Source: Brasenia schreberi (Eukaryota > Streptophyta > Magnoliopsida > Nymphaeales > Cabombaceae). Taken from it: a stretch of 64,000 nt of DNA. Position numbers and translations under genes: made by a program. Below, in pieces: positions 13,390 through 23,596 of this stretch (position 1 is its first letter; the number at the start of each line of letters is the position of its first letter). The stretch spans positions 15,329,501 to 15,393,500 of the forward strand of contig JAYKKT010000086.1 in the NCBI GenBank assembly GCA_036023115.1, written 5' to 3'. Below the pieces are notes generated by a model. The model was not told the DNA's origin, searched no databases, and saw nothing but the letters and a program-made list of their open reading frames with translations.

Positions 13390-13929
13390 TGTAAACACCC
13401 CGAAATCCCACGAATTTCTCAAATCCATCTGGTTTTGTAAAAGTAGCCCCAAAGGGCTATTTTGAGTCTGGAAGCCCAGGAGCCTTCCAGGCAACCCTGT
13501 ACATATGTTTTGAACTTTATATTTCAAAAATATATAATATGGCTTTGAAAACCTTTTTAAACATGTTTTGAAACCCCGAAGCAGCTTGGCCTGATCAAGA
13601 CAGGACCAGAAAAGCCAAAGAGAGCCCGAAACCGGAGCACATGTCGAGCCCGGCACAGCAACTCTCGTATCAAATCCACCCCCAGGATCTCGAACGTCCA
13701 AGACCCTGTTATCATCAAAACATCATTTGAAGTCATCTCCGGAAGGCGAAAACAGAGGCGGACGATCATGTTGGCGAAGACCCAACGCAGACGGAGTACT
13801 GATACTGTCAGGCCCTGCACAAACCGTTCGTTTCGAACACAGCTCGAAGGAGTCAGAGTTTAGTTTGGATCGGACCTGCACCAACATGATATGGTTAAGG
13901 TCCATGGGTCATGCAAAGGGAGCTCCTTC

Positions 13930-14320
13930 ACCTAAACCTAACCTAAAACACCTAATCCTAGCCTTCCACCCTAATCCACCCCTAATCTGAGCCTAATCAC
14001 CTAACCCACTTCCCTAATCCCGACCTAATCCCAACCTAATCACCTAACCCACTTCCCTAATCCTTCCCTAAACCTAGGTTAATTTCCCTAAACCCAGCCT
14101 AATCCTAGCCTAATCACCTAACCTACCTCACTAAACCTCACCCTAAAACCAACCCACCTAGCTAAACCCTAAACCTCTAAACCACCCCTAGCACACAACC
14201 TACCCAAACCCCTTGTATTTAAAATATCTGGCCCTACCCTTTCCAGCCCACCTTATCACCACACCACCCTACCTAAACCACCTAACCACTAGCCCAAAAC
14301 CAGCCCCAACCGACCTAGCC
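13930..14320 (+). repeat. CCTAA-rich low-complexity tract in LTR
   Basis: Dense CCTAA, CCTAAACC and CCCTAATC words, resembling a degenerate plant telomere repeat but never in perfect register. The same tract occurs in every E3-type LTR here (20720-21100, 31975-32345, and reversed at 48050-48440 and 53850-54240). Confidence 0.75.
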
Positions 14321-15429
14321 CAGCCCTATAGAAACCCCCCCCTAAGGGGCGGGTTTTTCCCATCTTGAACAATCTCGGGTCCTCCACTCTCCAGCCCAGC
14401 CGACTCCCATCTTGCTCCACCTGCCCCACAGCCAGCCACCACCTGCGCCACTACCTCCCAGTCGAGCACCACCACCACCACCACTCCAGCTGAGGTCCAC
14501 ATCGCCACCCTTCCTCCCGACCGAACCTCATCCGGCGCATCCCAACCACCCGGCTGCTCCCCTTCCATCCACCACCGTCTCCCATCATCCGATTAGTATC
14601 CTCCACCTTACTCCTTCTCTACTCCCTCTCCACTCTCAGCCACCCACCATACCACCACCTGCCGCCACCACTTCCACTCGGCCAGGCCATAACCATCCTA
14701 ACTACCCGCCACTACCTAGACACCCTAGCTACACCCGGCCACCCCATTCAACTCCCTAAGACCTGCCCATATCACCCCGCTACATCCACCACTACCTTAC
14801 CCCATCTCTTAGCTAGATCCCTTCCCTTCCACCACTCCTAGCCACCCTAGCAGCCCGCCACCACCAAGCTCCTAGTCGGCCACTCCAACCGACTACCACT
14901 CCATTCGGCCAGCCATTTCTTTTCCCCAAGGTGCTCCATTAGACCTTCCCTTAGGCTCCCCCTTAGTGCCATACTCCCCAACACTACACTCTCCCTAGTG
15001 ACCTTACTTAGGCCCCTTAGCTTGACACGCCAAGACAGCCCCCTTCATAGCAGTCGGCCACCTTCAAGGCGCCCTTCCCGCGCGCCCAAGGCACCCGGCC
15101 AGCAGCCCCTTGCCGTTCAACTTCGTGGAGCTCCCTTTTGCAGCCCAAGGCGAAGGTCAAGCCCACGCTCAAGCAAGGCCTCTTCGGACCAGCTATTAGT
15201 AAGTGCCTAACTCGGTCCTTAGTTGTATACTTGCTTAAAATTCAATTCGATACGGGGTTGTAATAACGGAGCATAGTCTCCCCCCGCTTGTAATAACGTG
15301 GCTTGGCACACCCACACACGTGCACTCTCTTAGTTGTGCACGATTTTGAACACACACGGGCCTAATCAGCCCCTAATACATAAATATATATATATACTTT
15401 AATTTTCGTAGGGTTTTGCTTAAGTTGGG

Positions 15430-15940
15430 TGTGTTGTCTTTCAATTCAAGCACTCACACACATTGAGCCTTCGCTCTTATTTGAAAGACCCGAGTAAGGG
15501 CCGAGCTATACTATTTGGGTTTTCATTTCATGTCGTGTGTGTAAGTCTTTCAATTCAAGTACTCACACACATTGAGCCTTCGCTCTTATTTGAAAGACCC
15601 AAGTAAGGGTCGAGCTATACTATTTGGGTTTTCATTTCATGTCGTGTGTGTAAGTCTTTCAATTCAAGCACTCACACACATTGAGCCTTCGCTCTTATTT
15701 GAAAGACCCAAGTAAGGGTCGTGTTATACTATTTGGGTTTAATTTCATGTTGTGTGCGTAGTACTTCAATTCAAGCACTCACACACATTGAGCTTTCGCT
15801 CTTATTCCCAAGACCTTAATCAAGGCCATACTGCAAGTTATATTTGGGTTTAATTTCATGTCGTGTGTGTAAGTCTTTCAATTCAAGCATGCACCCACAT
15901 TGAGCCTTCGCTCTTATTTGTAAGACCCAAGTAAGGGCAC
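15430..15940 (+). repeat. LTR tandem array, units of about 110-130 bp
   Basis: Four to five units, each with TTTCAATTCAAGCACTCACA, TTGAGCCTTCGCTCTTA, an AAGACC(C/T) segment, TATTTGGGTTT and ATGTCGTGTGTGTAAGT. Some neighbouring units differ by only a few bases. Also present in the E3 LTRs (22040-22440 and 33315-33715) and in E5 (46560-47080, reversed). Confidence 0.85.
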
Positions 15941-16544
15941 GTATATACCCTATATACATATTTCCCTTCGGTTATTTCCCTTTGGCATTGTCTTTGCATT
16001 CGGGTTTTCCCTTTGGAGTAGCGTGAGTTTGCATTGCATCTACGTCATACCACGAGGTACGACGCATTTTACATCGAAGCAAGCCCCGTATTCCCGCTCA
16101 AAATCGCCCATGTAGTGGAGTGTTCATAACACACAAACTAGGTGGCCCATAAAGGGATAAAAAGAAAGACTTAGGCACATGCAAATCCACGTGATCTAAA
16201 ATCTGCAATCGTATCTAAAAGACCCGAATTAGACACTTCGAACTGCTTCGTAGGCTTTTTATACCCTAAAAACTCGATTTTTCAAAGCGTAAAGACTGAC
16301 CCTTGCGCATCGGTGCAAGAAGGTCTGCGACGACAAAAGCTCACTTGCTCACAGTCGCCACGTTAGAAGTCAGGATAAAATATATCTTTGCTAGCTTAGG
16401 TAAGCTAGCTGGCATGCCCTGTTTATATAAATAGGCCTTAGACACACGAGAGGATCCGCTCCAAACACTGAAAAGGCGAAGAGGCGGGGATTTTTCGCTG
16501 CGTCTACAACTATGAACCAAGTACATGAAAAGCACCATAGAGTC

Positions 16545-17419
16545 TGTCACAGACAAAATTGCGAGGCACGCGCACCCACACGCATCTTTCATCCAGAGGC
16601 TTTAAAGGGCACGTGCACCGGGAGATGCTCGGGCGTAGGCACGCGCACCATACTCATGAGGCGTGCGTGAACCTCTCTTGGAGATGTGGTTGTAAGCTTT
16701 GATGTGATGTGGCTTGTGTAGTGTCGTATAAATAAACACATGTAAAGTGTGGCTCAGGTGTAGTCAAGTCAAGTAGGTGACTAGGTCTGCACACTTGTGA
16801 TGTGAGTCATGTGTCATGTAAATGTGGCTCGTGTATTGTAATCAGGTCAAGTGCATGTGTACACGAGTGGCTGAACCAAGGATGTGTCTAGGATAGGTAG
16901 CCAAGGAATATTCCTTTGGAATATTCACTCCTAACCGTTGGTAGTTAGATCCAGCCAACACTATAAATAGAGATGGCCGGATATGATGTAGAAGGAGGAC
17001 GAGTGAAGTAAGATCAGTCCCAGCCGAGTGAGTGGCTTCTCTAGTGTGAGGTGGAGTGTCCTGTACACGTGAGGGTGTGTGCTGATCCTAGTGTGTCTAG
17101 TGTTCAGCCGAGTGTGTGTTTGATGTAAACCGAATGCTTGATGAATAAACAGAGTGCTTTAGAATTCGTTGAAGCGTGTAACGTATGATCCTAGTTCTAC
17201 ATGAGACAAGAGCTGATAGCCGAGTGCGTTCTTTAGTGAACAGACTTGTTGTCAAACGGAGAACACTTCCGCTGGGATTGTTGAAGAATTGTAGCTATGA
17301 ACACTTGAAGAAGGACGATCAGTTGCAGTTCTATGCAAAGTAACGGGCTGAGAGAAACGCGAGGCGATTCTCTACCATCACAGGTGATTGATTTCAATTT
17401 TAAAATTAATTTTGTGACA
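16545..17419 (+). repeat. E2 5' LTR (875 bp)
   Basis: TGTCACAG to TGTGACA, with inverted ends. Contains the 14-bp palindrome AAGGAATATTCCTT (16903-16916), a TATA box at 16961 and an AATAAA at 17144-17149. The first 140 bp differ clearly from the other LTR, mainly by transitions at CpG-like sites. Confidence 0.93.
16961..16970 (+). promoter_or_regulatory. E2 LTR TATA box
   Basis: CTATAAATAG, repeated at 34930-34939 in the 3' LTR. It sits 45 bp after the GGAATATTCC palindrome. AATAAA at 17144 (35115 in the other LTR) is a possible polyadenylation signal. Confidence 0.7.
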
Positions 17420-17422
17420 ATT

Positions 17423-17434
17423 TGGTATCAGAGC
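17423..17434 (+). other. Primer-binding site of E2 (initiator Met tRNA)
   Basis: TGGTATCAGAGC, four bases after the LTR end, is the standard complement of the plant initiator-Met tRNA 3' end, as used by many copia and gypsy elements. Confidence 0.92.
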
Positions 17435-18572
17435 TTTCTAAGCTCGAATCGAAGCATTTTGATCTCGGTTTTCGACAAGAAACACCCACCGGAAACAAAT
17501 CAGACAGTTGCAGAATTTTTCACCGGAAAATTTCTGCATATTTTCTGCAAACCGTTGCAGATTTGATCTATAGCGGCTGATTCGATTGAAATTCTTGTGG
17601 AATTGATTCAATTGAACGTAGATCTAGCTGGAGTAGGTAGATCAGAGGCCGATCTGGACAAGGAAAGGCAGATCGAGGTTGTTCTTGAGGAAGAACAGGC
17701 TGAAAGACAGTTTCAAGTGTGAAACTGACTTCTACGATCAGACGCTTGAAGATCAACACTCATTCCAGGACAGGAAGTTCATTAAGGTCATATCTATTAA
17801 GGATCTAACATGTGTAAGTTAGATCTAAGGAGAATTTGAACAGATCTGAGTAGATCGGAAATGATCTGTCCATAAACTCATCGGGACTTTCATCGAAAAA
17901 CAGAACGGTTCTATAATTCTGGTTTTGTTCAAATTGCAGCAGTTTTCTATTGATTCTTGGATTAATTGAGCTAACCTACATGTGGATTAGTGAAGTGTGA
18001 TTCAGATCACAGCAGAAGACAGTGGATCGAAGTGATCCATTGCAGGAAAGTATGAACAGAATCGCGTTTGTGGAAGGAACTGACGGACAACAGAAGTTGT
18101 TGATAATTTGTTGTTCTTATTTCAGTTTTCTGCTAAAATTGGCTAACATAATCTGTTCTTAAGTTTGTAATAGAGGTGAACAAAGTTAATTCAATAACTA
18201 CAGGACGGGAGTTACTAAAATTTCACAAAAATCTGCCGGATAACAGTCACCGGAAAGATTACAACAGAACGTATAGAAATTCCGTAGATGGATTTCTATG
18301 GTTTGCACAGTTAGTTTGATGGGGCTATAATTGGCGATTTGAGCTGAAATTTGGTGTACGTCTTACCTGTGCAGTTTTTCTGTTTCTGTCAAATTCGATT
18401 CGTGAGAGTCCGTATTTGTGTTTTTCGATTCAAATAGTCGTTGTAAACAGCGGGAAAAACCAGCCGTGCAGTTTTGATGTTTCTATCAAATTCGGTTCGT
18501 GAGAGTCTGTAGTTGTGTTTTTCGGTTCAGTTAGGTGTTGATTCGCTGTAATTTAGTTCGAGACTTACCAGT

Positions 18573-19469
18573 ATGGGTAAGGGAAGGAAAGACACGGCAG
18601 CGAAGGCAGGTCCCTCGAGCATACCCGTGGCGGATGATGCCTTAGCACGGATTTTGCAGAAATTGGAAGAGTTGCAGAAGGTTCAAAATCAGTTACAGCA
18701 AAGTCAGGATTCGATGAGACAGAATCAAGCACAGTTGGCTGTGCAAGTTGTCAAGTTGCAGAAACAGTCAGTTCTGTCTTCCACAAAACCCGAAATGGGC
18801 CGACGACATGATCTGAGTCCCGTCCATCCCGTTGTTATGCGTGAGCAGGCACGCAGTCCTTTTATCTCTTTTTCTGCTTTACCAAATGCACGAGCGACAA
18901 ATACATGTGAGTGGATAGCAAACCTTACGAGAGGAGTGCACAAACAAGCCATTCCAAAGGCCATAACGTCGGTGGAGGTAAGCCGAGTAGGTGGCGGCAG
19001 AAGTGGACTTAGTGCGAATCAAGGTGAGGTAGGTGCGAGGTGCGGTAGAGTTCGCATGCCGGTGAGGGACCGGAATGAACCTTCCTTGGGGCGAGGAGTT
19101 GTGAAACGGAAAAACTCATGCCGGGGGCAGGCGGTGCCATCCCGAAGGTCTCATGGTGGGCCTAGGGCAACCAGGTGGGTAGCTGGTAGGCACGTGCATA
19201 CATGTAGAAAGTGGGTGTGTAGCCTAAGAGAGAGGAAAAGAAGAAATGGGAGCTTACCTAGTGTGGGGTCGATGAGGGGTTGCCGCTGGTGCTGCGGGTG
19301 CACTTATCGGAATACCTATGTTGGTTGTAGGGAGCACAAGTGCTCAATAATTCGGGTGAGGATGAGGTGTCCTCCAAGTGGCCGAAGGTCCCGAGGTGTT
19401 TCCCAAGTTGAGAAGTGTAGTGAGAGGAACGGTGTGGGTTTCACACATGGGGATGGTACCAAGAGATAG
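18573..19469 (+). CDS. E2 Gag-like ORF (N-terminal part only convincing)
   Basis: 298 codons from ATG to TAG. Residues 1-20 are basic (MGKGRKD). Residues about 22-70 form a glutamine-rich coiled coil (QKLEELQKVQNQLQQSQDS). This layout is common at the start of plant Gag proteins. From about residue 130 the translation is rich in Gly, Arg and Cys with no zinc knuckle and no capsid core, and looks like read-through of non-coding DNA. The leader from the primer site to this ATG is 1.1 kb with no other long ORF. The true product may be shorter, or the ORF may be a remnant. Confidence 0.45.
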   Translation: MGKGRKDTAAKAGPSSIPVADDALARILQKLEELQKVQNQLQQSQDSMRQNQAQLAVQVVKLQKQSVLSSTKPEMGRRHDLSPVHPVVMREQARSPFISFSALPNARATNTCEWIANLTRGVHKQAIPKAITSVEVSRVGGGRSGLSANQGEVGARCGRVRMPVRDRNEPSLGRGVVKRKNSCRGQAVPSRRSHGGPRATRWVAGRHVHTCRKWVCSLRERKRRNGSLPSVGSMRGCRWCCGCTYRNTYVGCREHKCSIIRVRMRCPPSGRRSRGVSQVEKCSERNGVGFTHGDGTKR

Positions 19470-19874
19470 GCGTGCCGATGATGCATGCGTCGAGTATCAT
19501 TCACGTTTTCAGTAGGAGACATGAGGGGTCTTGTCATCGGGTTCCTCGGAGGGGCGAGGTGAGACGTCGGGACAAGACGACGTTTCAAGGTGGGGAACAT
19601 GGCGGAGGTATGACACTTGAGATGTTGAGAGACGTTGCCGTAGATGTGACCAGTGAGAGGCTGGTGGTATGGTCGGGTTTCACCAGTGGCGGGGGTGTCG
19701 TCCAGTGGGGACAGAACCGACGCCAAGGTCGGACAGGGCAGTGGCAGGAGTGCCAGCCGAGGAGAGGAAAACCCCCTCAAGGAGGGAAGTTTTTTTAGCG
19801 AGATTTGGTGAGTGGGTGCCAATGCCACCGCCATGCACAGCATTAGTGTGTTAGCGGCCGTAGGAGGCGGGAGA
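19470..19874 (+). other. E2 internal GC-rich region before the E3 insertion
   Basis: GC-rich, with several overlapping short ORFs that lack known motifs. It ends at the CCAGC duplication (19875-19879) made by E3. The E2 interior resumes at 34306. Confidence 0.6.
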
Positions 19875-20478
19875 CCAGCTGTAAACACCCCGAAATCCCA
19901 TGAACTTCTTAAAACAAACCTGGTTTTGTACAAGCAGCCCCAAAGGGCCATTTTGAGTCTGGAAACCCAGGAGCCTTCCAGACAACCCTGTACATATGTT
20001 TTGAACTCTATATTTCGAAAACATACAATATGGCTTTTGAAAACCTTTTAAAACATGTTTTGGAACCCCGAAGCGGCTTGGCCCGATCAAGGCAGGACCA
20101 GGAGAGCTAAGAAGAGCCCGGAACCGGAGCACATGTCGAGCCCGGCACAGCAACTCTTGTATCACATCCATACTCCCAGGATCTCGAACGTCCAAGACCC
20201 TGTTCTTATCAAAATATCATTTGAAGTCATCTCCGGAAGGCAAAAACGGAGGCGGACGACCATGTTGGCGAAGACCCAACGCAGACGGAGTACTGATGCT
20301 GTCAGACCCCGCATAAATCGTCCATTTCGAACCCAGCTCGAAGGAGTCAGAGTTCAGTTTGGATTGGATCTGGACCATATATATCTAGATCCCAATCCAA
20401 ACCCATGTGTGGACTTGGATTTGGATTTGGATTCAAAAATCCAATCAAATATCCATATCCATGACCCACATCACCTTC

Positions 20479-20515
20479 TTATAAATGGAGGTGGGGCCCA
20501 CTTGAATTTCACGTG
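20479..20515 (+). promoter_or_regulatory. E3 LTR core promoter candidate: TATA, GTGGGGCCCAC and G-box
   Basis: TTATAAATGG at 20479, then GTGGGGCCCAC at 20491-20501 (fits the known TCP-factor consensus GTGGGNCC on both strands), then CACGTG at 20510-20515. The TATA and G-box order is shared with E1. It is present in the E3 3' LTR at about 31733-31770. A second, more canonical TATA (CTATATAAACC) lies at about 21102, so the start site is not settled. Confidence 0.5.
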
Positions 20516-21101
20516 GGATTATGGGCATGAGAGAGAGTGGGGATGGATAATATCAAGAGTGTTGTAATTAAGCTTGACTTGTGTGTCAAGTTTGGAGTTA
20601 ATCATGTGGGTTAGCCTAATTGAGTGGGTTTAAGCTTGTAATTAGCCAAAACCTAACCTAGGGGTGCACCAACATGAGGTGGTTAAGATCTATGGGCTAT
20701 GCAAAGGGAGCTCCTTCACCTAAACCTAACCCTAAACACCTAATCCTAGCCTTCCACCCTAATCCACCCCTAATCTGAGCCTAATCACCTAGCCCACTTC
20801 CCTAATCCCGGCCTAATCCCAACCTAATCACCTAACCCACTTCCCTAATCCTTCCCTAAACCTAGGTTAATTTCCCAAAACCTAGCCTAATCACCTAACC
20901 TAGCTCACTAAACCTCACCCTAAAACCCAACCACCTAACCTAGCCCTAAACCCCTAAACCACCCCTAGCCCACAATCTACCCAAAGCCCTAGTATTTAAA
21001 ATATCAGGCCCTATCCTTTCCAGCCCACCTTATCTTCATACCACCCTACCTAAACCACCTAACCACTACCCCAAACCCAGCCCTAACTGACCTACCCACC
21101 T

Positions 21102-21110
21102 CTATATAAA
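21102..21110 (+). promoter_or_regulatory. Second LTR TATA box of E3
   Basis: CTATATAAA followed by a C-run and GGGGGCGGGT. The 3' LTR has the same at about 32369. In the solo LTR this box is altered, and in E5 it reads as TTTAAAT-type sequence. Confidence 0.5.
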
Positions 21111-22498
21111 CCCCCCCCCTTGGGGGCGGGTTCTCCAATCTAGTCGCCTTCCCCAAGCCCAGCCGGGACCCCACTTCCCGGCCCAGCCGAACCTAGCCAG
21201 CTGCTCCACCTGCTCCGTCTGCACCACCACCTACTCTCCATCCCACCACCACTTGCACCGCCATCTCCACCACCTCCCGGCCGAGCCTCACTACCTGCCC
21301 AGCTTCCTTCCAGCCGAGCGCCACCTTCTCTCCATTCGGTAAGTACCCCACACTCTACCTAGCTCCTTCTCTACTTCCTCTCCACTCTCAGCCACCTAAA
21401 CCCTACCACAACACCCTACCACCAGCCATTCCCCCTTGCTGCCACCATTCTCACTCAGCCGAACCTATCACAACCTAAACTACCGGCCACTACCTAACTA
21501 CCCTATCTACACCCGGCCACCCTATTAGACTCCCATTCGACCTTTCCTTAAGCTCCCCTTAGGTCCATACTCCCTAACACTCTATACTCTCTTAGTGACC
21601 CTACATACTCACTTGGCCCAGCCCCTTTAATTCCCCCACACCAAGGCGACACCCACTTGCAGCCGGCCACCTTCAAGGCGCCTATCCCGCACCCCATTTG
21701 CAGCCGGCCAGCACCCTTTGTCGTTCACCCTCGTGGAGCTCCCGTTTGCAGCCCAAGGCGAAGGCCAAGCCCACACTCAAGCAAGGCCTCTACGGACCAG
21801 CTACTCGTAAGTGCCTAAACTCGGTCTTTAGTTGTATACTTGCTTGAGATTCAATTTGATACGGGGTTGTAATAACGGAGCATAGTCTCCCCCCGCTTGT
21901 AATAACGTGGCTTGGCACACCCACACACGTGCACTCTCTTAGTTGTGCACGATTTTGAACACACACGGGCCTAATCAGCCCCTAATACATAAGTATATAC
22001 ATATACTTTCATTTTGAAGGGTTTTGCTTAAGTTGGGTGCGTTGTCTTTCAATTCAAGCACTCACACACATTGAGCTTTCGCTCTTATTTGAAAGACCCA
22101 AGTAAGGGCCGACCTATACTATTTGGGTTTCATTTCATGTCGTGTATGTAAGTCTTTCAATTCAAGCACTTTCACACACATTGAGCTTTCGCTCTTATTC
22201 CCAAGACCTTAGTAAAGCCCTTATTGCAGTTATATTTGGGTTTCATTTATGTCGTGTGTGTAGTACTTCAATTCAAGCACTCACACACATTGAGCCTTCA
22301 CTCTTACTCCCAAGACCTTAGTCAAGGCCATACTGCAATTTATATTTGGGTTTAATTTCATGTCGTGTGTGTAAGTCTTTCAATTCAAGCACGCACCCAC
22401 ATTGAGCCTTCGCTCTTATTTGCAAGACTCGAGTAAGGGCTCATATACATATTCTATATACATATCTCCCTTCGGCACTTACTTTGCAAGTCATTTCC

Positions 22499-23344
22499 CT
22501 TCGGTTATTTCCCTTCAGTATTGTCTTTACATTTCGGGTTTTCCTTTTGGAGTAGTGTGAGTTTGCATTGCATCTATGCCATACCACGAGGTAGGACGCA
22601 TATTGCATCAAAGCAAGCCCCGCTCGAATTCGCCCATGTAGTGGAGTGTTCATAACACACAAACTAGGTGGCCCGAAAAGGGATAAAAGAACAGACTTAG
22701 GCACGTGCAAATCCACGTGATCTAAAACATGCAATCGCATCTAAAAGACCCGAAATAGACACCTCGAACCGCTTCGTAGGCTTTTTATCTCCAAAACTCG
22801 ATTTTTGCAAAGCGTATAGACTGACCCTTGCGCATCGGTGCAAGAAGGTCTGCGACGACAAGAGCTTACTTGCTCACAGTCGCCACGTTTAGAAGTCAGT
22901 GTTAAAAAAATATCTTAGTTGTGCGCTTCGGTTATTTCCCTTCAGTATTGTCTTTACATTTCGGGTTTTCCCTTTGGAGTAGTGTGAGTTTGCATTGCAT
23001 CTACGCCATACCACGAGGTAGGACGCATATTGCATCAAAGCAATCCCCGCTCAAATTCGCCCATGTAGTGGAGTGTTCATAACACACAAACTAGGTGGCC
23101 CGAAAAGGGATAAAAGAAAAGACTTAGGCACGTGCAAATCCACGTAATCTAAAACATGCAATCGCATCTAAAAGACCCGCATATAGACACCTTGAACCGC
23201 TTCGTAGGCTTTCTATCTCCAAAACTCGATTTTTGCAAAGCGTACAGACTGACCCTTGCGCATCGGTGCAAGAAGGTCTGCGACGACAAGAGCTTACTTG
23301 CTCCCAGTCGCCACGTTTAGAAGTCAGTGTTAAAAAAATATCTT
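22499..23344 (+). repeat. Direct duplication of about 418 bp within the E3 5' LTR
   Basis: Copies at 22499-22916 and 22926-23344, joined by nine bases (AGTTGTGCG). The 3' LTR has a single copy. The left copy shares variants with the 3' LTR (TATGCC, GAACAGAC), while the right copy differs, so simple post-insertion slippage may not be the whole story. Confidence 0.9.
22827..22844 (+). other. U5 stem-loop (E3 version)
   Basis: CTTGCGC-ATCG-GTGCAAG. Also at 23255-23272, 34093-34110, 16302-16319 and, reversed, 46174-46191. Compared with E1 the fifth base pair is C-G instead of A-U. Confidence 0.7.
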
Positions 23345-23345
23345 C

Positions 23346-23375
23346 GCTAGCTTAGGTAAGCTAGCTGGCACGCCC
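23346..23375 (+). other. Inverted repeat plus PBS-like decamer in U5
   Basis: GCTAGCTTA-GG-TAAGCTAGC is a perfect 9-bp stem, directly followed by TGGCACGCCC, the first ten bases of the primer-binding site. The real site lies about 100 bp downstream. The same arrangement is at 16390-16419 (TGGCATGCCC), 11479-11508 and, reversed, 46073-46102. Confidence 0.8.
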
Positions 23376-23467
23376 TGTTTGCATAGATAAGGCCTTAGAC
23401 ACATGAGAGGATCCGCTCCGAGCCCTGAAAAGGCGAGAGGTGGGGATTTTCGCGCGTCTACAGAGAT

Positions 23468-23485
23468 TGGCACGCCCGGTGGGAC
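23468..23485 (+). other. Primer-binding site of E3
   Basis: TGGCACGCCCGGTGGGAC, five bases after the LTR end and identical to that of E1. Confidence 0.88.
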
Positions 23486-23596
23486 GTGAGCCTTTCAAAA
23501 ATTGAGTTTTTAAGTAGAAGTCTTGCGAAAATTTTGTAAAAAGGTATCATTTTAACTTGTTTTTTTCTTTACTTGTACTAGATTTTTTGAAAAAGC

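Larger units (their letters stand above)
13390..16508 (+). mobile_element. Solo LTR of the E3-type Tat family
   Basis: Begins TGTAAACACCCCGAAATCCC and ends GCGTCTACA. It is flanked on both sides by ACTAT (13385-13389 and 16509-16513), with no internal region. A solo LTR with an intact duplication is the product of recombination between the two LTRs of one element. Relative to E3 it lacks about 295 bp around the first TATA box (junction near 13875), and the second TATA is altered to CTATAGAAA at about 14326. U5 structures are at 16302-16319 (stem-loop), 16390-16409 (inverted repeat) and 16410-16419 (TGGCATGCCC). Confidence 0.95.
19880..23462 (+). repeat. E3 5' LTR (3583 bp, with internal duplication)
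   Basis: TGTAAACACCCCGAAATCCC to CGCGTCTACA. It is 417 bp longer than the 3' LTR because a segment near its 3' end is present twice (22499-22916 and 22926-23344). It otherwise matches the 3' LTR almost base for base, including the CCTAA tract and tandem array. Stem-loops fall at 22827-22844 and 23255-23272. The inverted repeat is at 23346-23365 and TGGCACGCCC at 23366-23375. Confidence 0.95.

Noticed and set aside
13930..14320. Interstitial telomere array
   Set aside because: The CCTAA words are irregular and occur in every copy of the LTR, so it is part of the transposon rather than a chromosome-end relic.
14326..15210. Proline-, serine- and histidine-rich ORFs (for example 14412-14759 and 14998-15210)
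   Set aside because: They arise from C-rich LTR sequence, have no domain and are broken in other LTR copies.
15430..15940. CRISPR-like repeat array
   Set aside because: Direct repeats are contiguous, long and variable with no unique spacers, and lie inside a plant LTR.
18573..19469. Full-length cellular gene for the 298-codon ORF
   Set aside because: It lies between an iMet primer site and the PPT of an LTR element, and its C-terminal half lacks protein-like composition.
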